A stretch of 45,270 nt of DNA from an uncultured Porphyromonadaceae bacterium (GTDB lineage: Bacteria; Bacteroidota; Bacteroidia; Bacteroidales; Muribaculaceae): NCBI GenBank assembly GCA_902491515.1, contig CABUIC010000021.1, forward strand, positions 1 through 45,270. Direction: 5' to 3'. Below the pieces are notes generated by a model, which was not told where the DNA came from, made no database searches, and saw only the letters and a program-made list of their open reading frames with translations. The translations under genes and the position numbers were made by a program. Shown here in pieces: positions 9,061-17,988 of this stretch; the stretch's first letter is position 1, and each line of letters begins with the position of its first letter.

Positions 9061-9885
9061 ATGCACAGACTCCTCTCTCTCCTGCTCGCAAGCGCACTTC
9101 TTCTTTCACCGGCCGGCCTCACCGCCGCGCCGCGAAAGGCCGGAAAGGAAAAGAAGCCCTTCACCCTCGTGCTCGACCCCGGGCACGGCGGCAAGGACTT
9201 CGGCTGCGTGGGGAAGCTCACCAACGAGAAGACCATAGTACTGAACGTGGCGAAGCTGCTCGGGAAGATGGTCGACGAGGAATTCGGCGACAGCATACGG
9301 ACGGTCTACACGCGCTCGGACGACCGCTTCATCTCCCTTCAGGAGCGCGCGGGAATAGCTAACCGCGCGAGAGGCAACTTCTTCGTGAGCATCCACGTCA
9401 ATTCCGTCGACCGACGGACGCGCGGGCGCGAGAGCATCCACGGAGCGTCGGTCTACACGCTCGGCCTCCACAAGAGCGAGAGCAACCTCAACGTGGCCAT
9501 GCGCGAGAACGCCGTGATGGAGCTTGAGGAGGACTATTCGGCCACCTATCAGGGCTTCGACCCCAATTCCTCGGAGAGCTACATAATCTTCGAGCTAAAT
9601 CAGGACGCCCACATCCGGCAGAGCCTGGAGATGGCCTCGCTGATGCAGAACCAGCTCATCCGCCACGCCGGGCGCGCGGACAAGGAAGTGCGTCAGGCGG
9701 GCTTCTGGGTACTTTGGTCGACAAGCATGCCCTCGGTACTTGTCGAACTCGACTTCATCTGCAACCCTGCGGCCGAGAAATTCCTCAGCTCGGCAGCAGG
9801 ACAGAAAAAATGCGCGGAAGCGCTCTTCCGTGCCATAAAGGAATATTACCGGCACCACAAACAATCGGCACAGAGCGGCCGTTAG
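9061..9885 (+). CDS. N-acetylmuramoyl-L-alanine amidase (Amidase_3)
   Basis: A 274-residue exported zinc amidase that cleaves the bond between N-acetylmuramic acid and the stem peptide during cell separation or wall turnover. ATG 9061 gives a signal peptide (MHRLLSLLLASALLLS, cleavage near residue 24). The open frame extends far upstream inside nqrF, but that part is out of frame with any real gene. Zinc and catalytic residues are H42 in DPGHGG, E56 in TNEK, the histidine near residue 111 in SIHVNS, and a late glutamate in VELDF. It is followed 46 bases later by the MCE gene. Confidence 0.92.
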   Translation: MHRLLSLLLASALLLSPAGLTAAPRKAGKEKKPFTLVLDPGHGGKDFGCVGKLTNEKTIVLNVAKLLGKMVDEEFGDSIRTVYTRSDDRFISLQERAGIANRARGNFFVSIHVNSVDRRTRGRESIHGASVYTLGLHKSESNLNVAMRENAVMELEEDYSATYQGFDPNSSESYIIFELNQDAHIRQSLEMASLMQNQLIRHAGRADKEVRQAGFWVLWSTSMPSVLVELDFICNPAAEKFLSSAAGQKKCAEALFRAIKEYYRHHKQSAQSGR

Positions 9886-9931
9886 AGATAAACAACAAGG
9901 ATTCAGACACCTCAACAGCACATTCCCCCAT

Positions 9932-10831
9932 ATGAAAAAGATTTTCCGGAAAGAAATCGTCATCGCCCTCTGCGCCATAGTGGCGTTGCTGATTCTGTTC
10001 TTCGGCATCCAGTTCCTGAAGGGCATCAACCTCTTCCACCCCGCCAACTACTACTACGCCTCCTACCCCAGCGTCGAAGGTCTGGCGGAGTCCGCTCCCG
10101 TCACCATCAACGGCTTCAAGGTCGGTCAGGTACACACGATACAGTATCAGTACGACACGGCCGGGAACATCGTCGTGGAGCTTTCCCTCGACAAGAACCT
10201 CCGCGTTCCCGAAGGAACGGAGGCCACGCTGACGACGGACCTTCTCGGTACGGCCTCCATCGTGCTGAAGTTAGGCAAGGGCGAGCGTTACATGGCGCTC
10301 GGCGACACACTTCAGGGCAAAGTCGGGTCCGGCCTGATGGGAAATGTCACGGACAACCTTCTTCCCGCAGTGAGTGCCGTAATTCCCAAAATCGACACTC
10401 TTCTGACCAATCTCAACGCCATTACCGGGAATCCGGCACTCCAGACCTCCATCTCGCGCCTCGATGCCATCACTGCCGACCTCGCGCGGAGCTCGCGGAC
10501 CCTCTCGAAGATGCTCGCCGACCTCGGTCCGGCCACGGCCAATATCCGCAGCATAGCCACAAACGTCGACACCATCACCGGCAACTTCTCGGAGCTGAGC
10601 GCCCAGCTCAGCCAGGCGCGCATCGACAGCCTGCTTATGGACCTCGAGAAGACAGGCTCTAACCTCCGGGAGCTCTCCGAACAGCTCAACGACCCGAATT
10701 CGACCGTCGGAATGCTGACTCAGGACCCGGCACTCTACAACAACATCAACAAGACCGTCGTCTCGCTCGACTCGCTGTTCACGGACATCAAGGCGCACCC
10801 GAAACGCTACATCAACATCAAGGTATTCTAA
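9932..10831 (+). CDS. MlaD/MCE-family lipid-transport substrate-binding protein
   Basis: A 299-residue protein with one N-terminal membrane anchor (about residues 9-27) and an MCE domain at about 37-115, marked by YYASYPSVEGLAESAPVTIN and the TTDLLGTASIVLKLG segment. The rest is helical with a long coiled-coil-like region. MCE proteins bind phospholipid in the periplasm as part of Mla-type ABC systems. The permease and ATPase partners are not adjacent, which is common in Bacteroidetes. It lies between amidase and lipoprotein genes on the same strand. Confidence 0.88.
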   Translation: MKKIFRKEIVIALCAIVALLILFFGIQFLKGINLFHPANYYYASYPSVEGLAESAPVTINGFKVGQVHTIQYQYDTAGNIVVELSLDKNLRVPEGTEATLTTDLLGTASIVLKLGKGERYMALGDTLQGKVGSGLMGNVTDNLLPAVSAVIPKIDTLLTNLNAITGNPALQTSISRLDAITADLARSSRTLSKMLADLGPATANIRSIATNVDTITGNFSELSAQLSQARIDSLLMDLEKTGSNLRELSEQLNDPNSTVGMLTQDPALYNNINKTVVSLDSLFTDIKAHPKRYINIKVF

Positions 10832-10844
10832 GCCCGGGCCAATC

Positions 10845-11153
10845 TTGAAAAACACAGGACACTACATACCCCTCGCCGTGCTCATCCTCTCGGGGATGCT
10901 CGGCGCATGCGCCGGCGGCGACGGAAGCAGACGGGCGACAGAAGCAGCCGAGGAGACCGGAAGACGCGACGCCCGCGAGGCCATGAGCGCGCCTGCCAAT
11001 TCCATGGAGCGCGAGAAAGGCGTCTTCGCCATCCGCGCGAGGGAGACAGGCCTCCGCGAGGCGGGGCTCGACTCCAGCGCGAATGCCTACGCCCGTGGCG
11101 CCTACGAAATCATAGACTCTGTGCTCCGGACGGAAGAGGATGCCCTACGTTAA
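10845..11153 (+). CDS. Small putative lipoprotein of unknown function
   Basis: A 102-residue protein with no family I recognise. The start is TTG 10845, 13 bases after the MCE stop. The N-terminus has a signal sequence ending in a lipobox-like L-G-A-C near residue 22, followed by GGDGS and a charged, Ala/Arg/Glu-rich helical remainder. The C-terminal 14 bases overlap the start of priA, so priA is probably coupled to it. The lipobox and tight packing support a real gene. The atypical start codon lowers confidence. Confidence 0.65.
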   Translation: MKNTGHYIPLAVLILSGMLGACAGGDGSRRATEAAEETGRRDAREAMSAPANSMEREKGVFAIRARETGLREAGLDSSANAYARGAYEIIDSVLRTEEDALR

Positions 11154-13632
11154 CGTCATTCTTCCCGTACCGGTCCAGGGAGCCTTCACCTATGCCCTTC
11201 CGGCGGGAATGCCGCCGGAAGAGGTGCGCGTGGGCTCCCGTGTGCTCGTGCCTTTCGGGGCGCGGCATTTCTACACCGGGATAGTGCAGGCCACGGAAGT
11301 CCCTCGTCCGGAAGGGATGAAGGCCAAGGAAATCATAAGCGTCCTCGACCCTGCACCCATCATCCGACATCCGCAGCTGAGGTTCTGGAACTGGATATCG
11401 ACCTACTACCTATGCACGCTCGGCGAAGTCTTCAAGGCCGCTCTTCCGGCGGGACTGAAAGTGGAGAGCGAGACCGTGGTGGAGGTAAATCCCGACCTCG
11501 ACGGGCAGCTTCCGGCAGACCTCGGCGAGGCCGAGCTGAAGGTGCTGACCTATCTCCGCGAACAGGGCAAACAGCCGACCTCAGCCATAGCGAAAGGTGC
11601 GGGACTGCCTGAAGGCCGGAGCGCGGAAGGGACCGTTGCCAGGCTCATAGCCTCGGGGGCGTGCATCGTGAGCGAGCGCCTGAGGGAGCGCTACCGCGCG
11701 GTGAGGAAACCCTACGTGCGCCTGACTCTGCCCCGCGCGCAGGCCGGAGCGCTGACCTCGGCCTTCGCCCTGGTGAAGCGCTCGGCGAAGCAGGAGGCCG
11801 CATTAGTTGCTCTAATAGGGCTGAGCGGCTTCAACCAGCCGGCATCGACTCCCCTGCGGGAAGTGAGCCTGGAGGAATTAGCGGCGAAAGCCGACGTCAC
11901 GCGGGCCCACGTGAAGGCTCTCGCGGACAAGAAACTGTGCGAAATATTCGACAAGGAAATATCGCGCTTCACCTATGAACCTACCGCGACCGCTCCCCTC
12001 CCCCGGCTCTCGGAGGCGCAGGAGAAGGCTCTGAGGGAGGTTCACCGCTCGTTCAAGGACAAGCAGGTGACGCTCCTGCACGGCGTGACGGGCTCGGGGA
12101 AGACGGAAATCTACCTGCACCTCATCGACTTCGTGCTCCGGCAGGGCAATCAGGCGCTCTTTCTGGTTCCGGAAATAGCCCTGACGACCCAGCTGACGAA
12201 GCGCCTTCAGAAGGTTTTCGGGACGAAAGTGGTGATATACCACTCGAAATTCTCGGACAGCGAGCGGGTGGAAATATGGCGGCGGATGCTCGGGACCTCG
12301 GAGCCTCTGGTGGTCATCGGCGCGCGGTCGGCGGTGTTCCTTCCCTTTGCCAAGCTCGGACTTGTGATAGTCGACGAGGAGCACGAGCCCTCGTACAAGC
12401 AGTACGACCCCGCGCCCCGGTACAACGGGCGCGACACGGCGACGGTGCTCGCGTCGATGCACGGGGCGAAGACCGTCTACGGTTCGGCGACGCCCACAGT
12501 GGAGACCTACTACAAGGCCGTGACGGGTAAATTCGGCCTCGTGAGCCTCACGGAACGGTACGAGGGCGCGGAGCTTCCGGAAATCGAGGTGCTGGACCTC
12601 CGGGCCGAGCGCAAGATGGGAAGGATGCATCATGAGATATTCTCCGACAAACTCATAGACGCCGTGAACATCAGCGTGAAGAAACACGGGAAGCAGGCCA
12701 TCCTTTTCCACAACCGGCGGGGCTACGCGCCGCTGTCGCGGTGCAGGCTGTGCAAGTTCACGCCCAAGTGCGACTACTGCGACGTGTCGCTGACCTACCA
12801 CCGTCGGCTGAACATGCTGAGCTGCCATTACTGCGGGGCCACGTACCCGATGCCGAAGCTGTGTCCCTCGTGCGGGGAGCCGGCAATGGAAATCGTGGGC
12901 TTCGGGACGGAACGCACCGAGGAGGAAATCTCCGGGACCTTCGGCGAGGCCCGGGTGCTCCGCATGGACCTTGACACCACACGCAACAAGGATTCCTACT
13001 CGAAAATCATCGACGAATTTTCGGAGGGGAAGGCGGACATCCTTGTGGGCACACAGATGGTGACGAAGGGCCTCGACTTCGCGAATGTGGAGCTTGTGGG
13101 GGTTCTGAGCGCCGACACTCTGATAAATTTTCCCGATTTCCGCTCGGCGGAACGAGCGTTCAACCTGCTCGAACAGGTCGGGGGCCGTTCCGGGCGCCGG
13201 GCGGGCGGCGAGCGCGGGCGGGTAATCGTGCAGACCTACAATCCTGAGCACCCGGTGCTCAGGTATGCCGCCGCCCACGACTACGAGGGCTTTTACAAGC
13301 ACGAGCTCGAGGAGCGACGCGCATTCAGTTATCCCCCTTTCACGCGGATAATCAACATTTTCGTGAAACACCGCGAGCCAGAGGTGGTGCAGAAATGCGC
13401 GGAAGCCTATGCCGCGGAGCTGAGGGCTCTTCTCGGTCCGCGGGTGAGCGGAGTGCAGGAGCCGCCGGTGAGCCGAGTGCAGAGCCTCTATATCCGCAAG
13501 ATCATGCTGAAAGTCGAGTCGGAGGCCTCGATGGCGAAAGTGAAGGAAATCCTCCGCGACGCCTATATCAGGCTCGTGGCTCAACCGACGACCCGCGCAC
13601 TGACAGTGTACTACGACGTCGACCCTGTTTAG
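11140..13632 (+). CDS. priA: Primosomal protein N' (replication restart helicase)
   Basis: An 830-residue superfamily 2 helicase that recognises stalled forks and reloads the replisome. It has an N-terminal DNA-binding domain (PYVNVILPVPVQGAFTYALP), Walker A GVTGSGKTE at about 315-323, DEEHEPSYKQ as Walker B, and a zinc-binding insertion at about 534-580 with paired cysteines (CRLC, CDYC, CHYC, CPSC). A C-terminal helicase half follows. Length is normal for Bacteroidetes PriA. ATG 11140 overlaps the upstream lipoprotein frame by 14 bases. It converges with the exchanger gene across a short hairpin-bearing gap. Confidence 0.96.
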   Translation: MPYVNVILPVPVQGAFTYALPAGMPPEEVRVGSRVLVPFGARHFYTGIVQATEVPRPEGMKAKEIISVLDPAPIIRHPQLRFWNWISTYYLCTLGEVFKAALPAGLKVESETVVEVNPDLDGQLPADLGEAELKVLTYLREQGKQPTSAIAKGAGLPEGRSAEGTVARLIASGACIVSERLRERYRAVRKPYVRLTLPRAQAGALTSAFALVKRSAKQEAALVALIGLSGFNQPASTPLREVSLEELAAKADVTRAHVKALADKKLCEIFDKEISRFTYEPTATAPLPRLSEAQEKALREVHRSFKDKQVTLLHGVTGSGKTEIYLHLIDFVLRQGNQALFLVPEIALTTQLTKRLQKVFGTKVVIYHSKFSDSERVEIWRRMLGTSEPLVVIGARSAVFLPFAKLGLVIVDEEHEPSYKQYDPAPRYNGRDTATVLASMHGAKTVYGSATPTVETYYKAVTGKFGLVSLTERYEGAELPEIEVLDLRAERKMGRMHHEIFSDKLIDAVNISVKKHGKQAILFHNRRGYAPLSRCRLCKFTPKCDYCDVSLTYHRRLNMLSCHYCGATYPMPKLCPSCGEPAMEIVGFGTERTEEEISGTFGEARVLRMDLDTTRNKDSYSKIIDEFSEGKADILVGTQMVTKGLDFANVELVGVLSADTLINFPDFRSAERAFNLLEQVGGRSGRRAGGERGRVIVQTYNPEHPVLRYAAAHDYEGFYKHELEERRAFSYPPFTRIINIFVKHREPEVVQKCAEAYAAELRALLGPRVSGVQEPPVSRVQSLYIRKIMLKVESEASMAKVKEILRDAYIRLVAQPTTRALTVYYDVDPV

Positions 13633-13647
13633 AATAATCTGACACTC

Positions 13648-13669
13648 AACCGCCCTCCGGATAACTGAC
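13648..13669 (+). repeat. Dispersed intergenic motif, copy 2
   Basis: CAACCGCCCTCCGGATAACTGA (21-22 bases) matches the motif at 2883, 17910 and 23133, with one C for T in the core. It begins 16 bases after the priA stop and forms the left arm of the hairpin at 13651-13679. Confidence 0.6.
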
Positions 13670-13679
13670 GCCGGGGGCG
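13651..13679. terminator. Hairpin between convergent priA and exchanger genes
   Basis: CGCCCTCCGG (13651-13660) pairs with CCGGGGGCG (13671-13679), 9 bp with one bulged T and a ten-base loop. Its position between converging genes suggests a bidirectional transcription barrier. There is no T-run on either side, so intrinsic termination is uncertain. Confidence 0.45.
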
Positions 13680-13689
13680 TCCGGGGCTG

Positions 13690-14649
13690 TCAGAGGGAGG
13701 CGATGAGGTGCCAGGTGTAGGCGATGTAGGCGATGAGGAGGAGGGCGCCTTCGGGGCGCGTGAATGTGCGGCGGCGGAAGAATGCTCCCATCAGCCAGAA
13801 GGCGATGCAGGCGAGGGCGAGGACTATCAGGTCGCTTTCGCCTATTTCGCCGAAGGGGAGCGGGCGCACGGTGGCGGAGGCTCCGAGGACAAGGAAGATG
13901 TTGAAGATATTGCTTCCGATGACGTTGCCGATTGCGATTCCGGGCTTGCCTTTGACGGCTGAGACTACGGAAGTGGCGAGTTCGGGGAGGGATGTTCCTG
14001 CGGCTACGATTGTGAGGCCGATGAGGGCGTCGCTGACTCCGAGGCTGCGGGCGATTCCGGAGGCGCCCCCGACAAAGAGGTTCCCTCCGAAAATGAGTCC
14101 GGCGAGGCCGAGGAGTACCCATAGTGCACCTTTCCAGAAGGGCATGGGAGGCTTGGAGGCGACGGTATCGGGAGCGGAGGGGGCGGTCTTCGCCTGCGCG
14201 AAGGTATAGCGCATGAAGACGGTGAAGAACAGGAGGAGGATTATTCCGTCGGAGCGGGAGAGAATGCGCGCGGAGCCATCGCCGAGCCACGGTCCGCTGC
14301 CCATCGCCAAGAGAGCGAGGGCCGAGAGGACCACGAGGGGAATGTCGGCTGTGAGAATGCTTTTCTCGACTTTAATCGGGCGCACGAGGGCCGTGACGCC
14401 GACGATGGCAAGGATGTTGAAGATATTGCTGCCCACGACGTTGCCGATAGCGATGCCTGTGTTGCCGTCGATTGCGGAAAGGAGGCTGATTATGAACTCG
14501 GGGGCCGAGGTTCCGAAGGCGACTACGGTCAGGCCGACGACGAGGTCGGAGACGCCGTAACGACGGGCGATATCGGAAGCGCCGTCGGTGAGCATATTAG
14601 CGCCGACGAGAATCAGGCCCAGGCCTATGAGGAGGCAGACAATATCCAT
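13690..14649 (-). CDS. Na+/Ca2+ exchanger-family membrane antiporter (YrbG/CaxA type)
   Basis: A 319-residue inner-membrane cation antiporter with about ten helices in two inverted halves. Each half carries the alpha-repeat signature: VVAFGTSAPEFIIS with GNVVGSNIFNIL in the first, and VAAGTSLPELATS with GNVIGSNIFNIF in the second. These acidic Pro-Glu sites bind Ca2+ and Na+ in the CaCA superfamily. A soluble loop with SAPDTVASKPP separates the halves. It lies 25 bases downstream of the glutamine synthetase gene on the same strand, suggesting co-transcription. The ion actually carried cannot be told from sequence. Confidence 0.92.
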   Translation of the reverse strand: MDIVCLLIGLGLILVGANMLTDGASDIARRYGVSDLVVGLTVVAFGTSAPEFIISLLSAIDGNTGIAIGNVVGSNIFNILAIVGVTALVRPIKVEKSILTADIPLVVLSALALLAMGSGPWLGDGSARILSRSDGIILLLFFTVFMRYTFAQAKTAPSAPDTVASKPPMPFWKGALWVLLGLAGLIFGGNLFVGGASGIARSLGVSDALIGLTIVAAGTSLPELATSVVSAVKGKPGIAIGNVIGSNIFNIFLVLGASATVRPLPFGEIGESDLIVLALACIAFWLMGAFFRRRTFTRPEGALLLIAYIAYTWHLIASL

Positions 14650-14674
14650 GATGCGAACAGTTTACAAAAAGGGG

Positions 14675-16183
14675 TTAACCGCAGTGGAAGTGGGACTTGA
14701 CCATCTCGAGCATCTTGTCGGGGTCTTCGAGAGCGGCGCGGGCGTCGCTGTCGTCCTGAGCCCTGAGGCGGGCGCAGACGCCCTCAATCATTGCGGGGGA
14801 GAATACTTCCTTGTCGAGGAAAACGTCGGCGCGGCTTTCGAGGCAGGCGGCGGACTCGTGGCAGGAGACGGGAAGAGTGGCGAGGGAGGCGAGGCGTCCG
14901 GCGTTCTCCTCGGAATGGATGTTGACGTCCACATAGGTGCGTGCGGCAAGGTCGAGGGCGTCGGGCATCTCGAAGCCGTGGCGAACAGCAACGGCGAACC
15001 CGGCGAGGAGCTGGTAAATGTCAGCGGAACCGTCGGCCGAGCGGATTTCGAAGGTCTGCTTGCGCGAGGCGTCGACCTCGGCGGGGGTTTGATTGCCGGG
15101 GTTGGCGACGGCGCACATATCGGCTCCGGCTGTCCAGCCGAGGGGCACGCGGACGAGGACAGAGCGGTTGCGGTCGCCCCAGCAGACGTTTGTCGGAGCC
15201 TCCTGATGGGGAACGAGGCGGAAGTAGCTGGTGGGGTTGGTATTACCGAAGGCGGTAAGCGCTGGCGCGAGGTCCATGATTCCGGCGATACCGCGGCGGG
15301 CGGCGTCGGAGAGGGAACGGTCGGAGTTTAGCATGGCTGTGGTTCCGTCGGGATTCATGAAGCGCATGTGGATATGGAGACCTGAGCCGGCCTTTCCGAT
15401 GGTGATTTTTGGAGCGAAGGTGACGTTGAGGTCCATCTTTGCGGCGAGGTTCCGGATTACCCATTTGGCAATGAGGAGCTGCTCGGCGGCAAGCCGAGCG
15501 TCGACGGGAAGGAACTCGATTTCGTTCTGCTCGTATACGAGGCCGTTGAGTGCGAAGTTGCCGACTTCGGAGTGTCCGTACTTAATCTGGCCGCCGGTAC
15601 GGGCTATGTAGCTCATGCAGAGAGTCCGGAAGTCGTTGAACTTGGCGAAGGGGGCACTCTCGTGATACCCGCGCTGGTCCGTGGCGGGGAAGGAGCCGGG
15701 GTCGGGGGCGATGACGTAGAACTCGAGCTCGCCCATGGCGTGGAATTGAAGACCGGTGAGCTCTGTGAATCGGGAACAGGCCTTGTCGAGGGTGAGTTCG
15801 GGGGATGAGGCGAGCGGGCGACCGTCCTTGTCGAAGAAGGAGCAGAGCATCGTGAGGGTCTTCACCGGGGCGAATGGATCGACGAATGCTGTTCGGTAGC
15901 GGGGAATGACGTAGAGGTCGGATGAGCCGGCGCTGATGAAGGGGAAGAGAGATGAGCCGTCGACTCGCTCGCCGAGGGTGAGGATTGTCTCAAGATATTC
16001 GAGGGAATTGATAACGAAATTGAGGGTCTTGAGGCGCCCGTCGGCGGCGGGATACATGAAATTGACCATCTCGACGCCGTTTTCGGAGATGAAGCGGACA
16101 ATGTCGTCGCGCGTAAAGTCGGCAGGACTCTTCCCGAGCCATGCGGACACTTCGTTTTTGGTTAGTTTCAGACTGTTTTCCAT
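14675..16183 (-). CDS. Glutamine synthetase-family protein (type I-like)
   Basis: A 502-residue cytosolic enzyme expected to make glutamine from glutamate, ammonia and ATP. An N-terminal beta-grasp domain (about 25-120) is followed by the catalytic domain with GELEFYVI and NEIEFLP (metal glutamates), GSGLHIHM (the GSG-H signature), RLVPHQEAPTN and WGDRNRS. It is clearly shorter than the type III enzyme (over 700 residues) common in Bacteroides. I see no clear adenylylation-site tyrosine motif. It lies between the exchanger and a membrane protein gene, 38 bases from the latter. A gamma-glutamyl-amine ligase role is an alternative, because such enzymes share the fold. Confidence 0.87.
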   Translation of the reverse strand: MENSLKLTKNEVSAWLGKSPADFTRDDIVRFISENGVEMVNFMYPAADGRLKTLNFVINSLEYLETILTLGERVDGSSLFPFISAGSSDLYVIPRYRTAFVDPFAPVKTLTMLCSFFDKDGRPLASSPELTLDKACSRFTELTGLQFHAMGELEFYVIAPDPGSFPATDQRGYHESAPFAKFNDFRTLCMSYIARTGGQIKYGHSEVGNFALNGLVYEQNEIEFLPVDARLAAEQLLIAKWVIRNLAAKMDLNVTFAPKITIGKAGSGLHIHMRFMNPDGTTAMLNSDRSLSDAARRGIAGIMDLAPALTAFGNTNPTSYFRLVPHQEAPTNVCWGDRNRSVLVRVPLGWTAGADMCAVANPGNQTPAEVDASRKQTFEIRSADGSADIYQLLAGFAVAVRHGFEMPDALDLAARTYVDVNIHSEENAGRLASLATLPVSCHESAACLESRADVFLDKEVFSPAMIEGVCARLRAQDDSDARAALEDPDKMLEMVKSHFHCG

Positions 16184-16221
16184 GTCATATAAGGTATAAA
16201 AATTCGATTGCGAAAGCTAAG

Positions 16222-17802
16222 TTACAAACAAATTCCGGAATTGGCAAGTTTAAGCTGTGTGTTGTGCGGCATGACGAGAACAATTGTACCGTCGACGCTG
16301 ATGGCTACGCGGTGGGGATTCCTGTTCTTTCCTATTCCGGCGATTTTCGGGACAGAACCGAAGCCCGGAAGGGCAACGAGGCTGTATCGGCTGTCGATGT
16401 CGACGCGGCGCCCTACCCCTTGGCTGACAGCCTCGAGGCTGAGGTCCCTGAAACGGCGGAGGTCGCCGAGAGTAGCGGGTGCAATTACGACGTCGCGGAT
16501 GCCTTCCGGAGCGTGGAGGCGGCAGAGGCCGCGGCGGGTGTTGGGGTCGAATACGATGTGGAGGAGGCCGTCGTCGAAGGGCTCGGCGACAAGACGGGAG
16601 AAGGGCCAGGCGCCCGCGGGGAGGTTGTAAGCGGCGCGGGAGCAGTCGACCATGACGACGGGGCGGCCTTCCTTCACGCCTGCGACAACTGAGGCGTAGC
16701 GGCGGGCGGAGTCGGAGCGCAGGATGAAACCTCCGGCGAGGAGGATGGCGGTCAGAGTCATAGCGCTGACGGACAGGAGATTTGCCAAGGGACGGGAGAG
16801 GCGCGAGCATATGCGCAGCCCTGCGATGCCGATAAGGGCGCAGGCGGCGAGGGAGGGAGCCTCGAGCTGGCGCAGGGACGTGAAGCTCATGCACCCGAGG
16901 AGAAGTGCGAAGAGGATGAAGGCGCCCAGGCCGAGCTCGAGCACGCCGGGGCGCAGGAGGCGCCTCCACTTGCGGATAAAGGCAGCGGGAAGGTAGAGGA
17001 GAAGAGGAAGGAGGACGGGAGTCAGGAGAAGGTTGTCGAACATCGCGGAGGCCTTGACGGCAATGGCCTCCGGGGAGAATCCGCCGCCCATGCGGGCATG
17101 GGCATAATTGCCGGGGGCAAGGATGAGGACGAGAGCACCGGCTGACAGGGCCGCGGCGACAGCGAGCAGCCGGAAGTCGCGCCTGACAAGCCAGAGGAGG
17201 AGAACCGTGCCGATAAGAGGGAGGGAGAAGGACTCCTGAAGAGCACCGCAGAGGAGGGCGAGAAAAAGAAGGGGCGCGAGGCGGAGGGGTGTGCGGTCAA
17301 GGATGCGCCTTATATAATACAGGAGCCAGACGCAGAGGGCGCCGGGCCAGAGGTAGTTGACAGCAAAGGCCCTGAGGCTGAGCCAAATCACGCCCGGAGC
17401 GGGCATGAGCCACCATAGGAGGGCCATCACGCAGGCCGCTGTGCGCCAGGAAAAAGCGGGATTTCCCGCGACGAGGCGGCACATTCCGAGCCATAGGAGA
17501 GCGAAGGCGAGGCCATTGAGAGTCGCGTAGGCAAGGGCCATGCGCGGCATGAGCATGAGCTGGACGAGGGCGTGGACGATGACACGGCCATTCCATGAGA
17601 CATAATGCCGGGCCTGCGTGGCAATTATCCGGGAGAGGTCGGTTACGCGGGGGCCGTCGGCGCCGTGGAGGCGGGAGTCGGCGAAACAATAGCCGAGGTC
17701 GTCGCCGAGGGGGCAGGCTCCGGTATATGTGAGGATGGCGACGGCAATCCACGCCGCCGCAAAGAAGAGGGCCACCGGCCGGAGTAAACCATGCTTACGC
17801 AT
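16222..17802 (-). CDS. Polytopic membrane protein of unknown function (DUF6056-like)
   Basis: A 526-residue protein with roughly nine to eleven hydrophobic segments over residues 1-390, then a soluble C-terminal region of about 130 residues. The early stretch after helix 1, with CPLGDDLGYCF and HYVSWNGRVIVH, resembles bacterial DUF6056/GtrII-like membrane proteins, some of which are thought to modify surface glycans. That assignment is tentative. I chose ATG 17802 because the -7 box at 17823-17830 leaves almost no leader before the alternative ATG 17814. It is followed closely by the glutamine synthetase-family gene. Confidence 0.75.
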   Translation of the reverse strand: MRKHGLLRPVALFFAAAWIAVAILTYTGACPLGDDLGYCFADSRLHGADGPRVTDLSRIIATQARHYVSWNGRVIVHALVQLMLMPRMALAYATLNGLAFALLWLGMCRLVAGNPAFSWRTAACVMALLWWLMPAPGVIWLSLRAFAVNYLWPGALCVWLLYYIRRILDRTPLRLAPLLFLALLCGALQESFSLPLIGTVLLLWLVRRDFRLLAVAAALSAGALVLILAPGNYAHARMGGGFSPEAIAVKASAMFDNLLLTPVLLPLLLYLPAAFIRKWRRLLRPGVLELGLGAFILFALLLGCMSFTSLRQLEAPSLAACALIGIAGLRICSRLSRPLANLLSVSAMTLTAILLAGGFILRSDSARRYASVVAGVKEGRPVVMVDCSRAAYNLPAGAWPFSRLVAEPFDDGLLHIVFDPNTRRGLCRLHAPEGIRDVVIAPATLGDLRRFRDLSLEAVSQGVGRRVDIDSRYSLVALPGFGSVPKIAGIGKNRNPHRVAISVDGTIVLVMPHNTQLKLANSGICL

Positions 17803-17822
17803 TCCGGAAATCATTTAGAGCC

Positions 17823-17854
17823 CAAAATTACGGAAATTCCGAAAAAAAAGCAAG
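17823..17854 (-). promoter_or_regulatory. Promoter of the membrane protein / glutamine synthetase / exchanger group
   Basis: On the minus strand TAATTTTG (17830 to 17823) matches TAnnTTTG, and CTTG (17854 to 17851) lies 20 bp upstream as an approximate -33 TTTG. Transcription should start near 17816-17819, leaving a short leader before ATG 17802. Confidence 0.55.
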
Positions 17855-17907
17855 GATGGCAAGCGCGGGCAGGGGAATTGACGGCGGGGGGCTTTGACAG
17901 GATTCCA

Positions 17908-17932
17908 CACAACTGCCCTCCGGAGAATTGAC
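17908..17932 (+). repeat. Dispersed intergenic motif, copy 3
   Basis: The core CAACTGCCCTCCGGA is identical to copies 1 and 4 and continues as GAATTGACG, like the ATAACTGACG and ATAATTTACA continuations of copies 2 and 4. This copy lies between divergent genes, unlike the others, which follow stop codons. Confidence 0.6.
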
Positions 17933-17940
17933 GCGGCCGC

Positions 17941-17988
17941 GCAGGGGTTGAAACCCATGCCTAACTTTGTGGCGCCCCTACAGGGCGC
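17941..17988 (+). repeat. Two-hairpin intergenic element, copy A
   Basis: Hairpin 1 is GCAGGGGTTGAAACCCATGC (17941-17960). A linker CTAACTTTGTG follows, then hairpin 2, GCGCCC-CTACA-GGGCGC (17972-17988). The minus strand of 45267-45220 shows the same order of hairpin, CTAACT linker and hairpin with CCTAC loop, but different paired bases in the stems. Confidence 0.6.

Noticed and set aside
17962..17969. TAACTTTG inside the two-hairpin element as a promoter for the glucan locus
   Set aside because: It matches the -7 box but lies over 230 bp from the gene and is part of the repeat linker; the box at 18143 is better placed. Copy B has TAACTCCG, so the match is not conserved.
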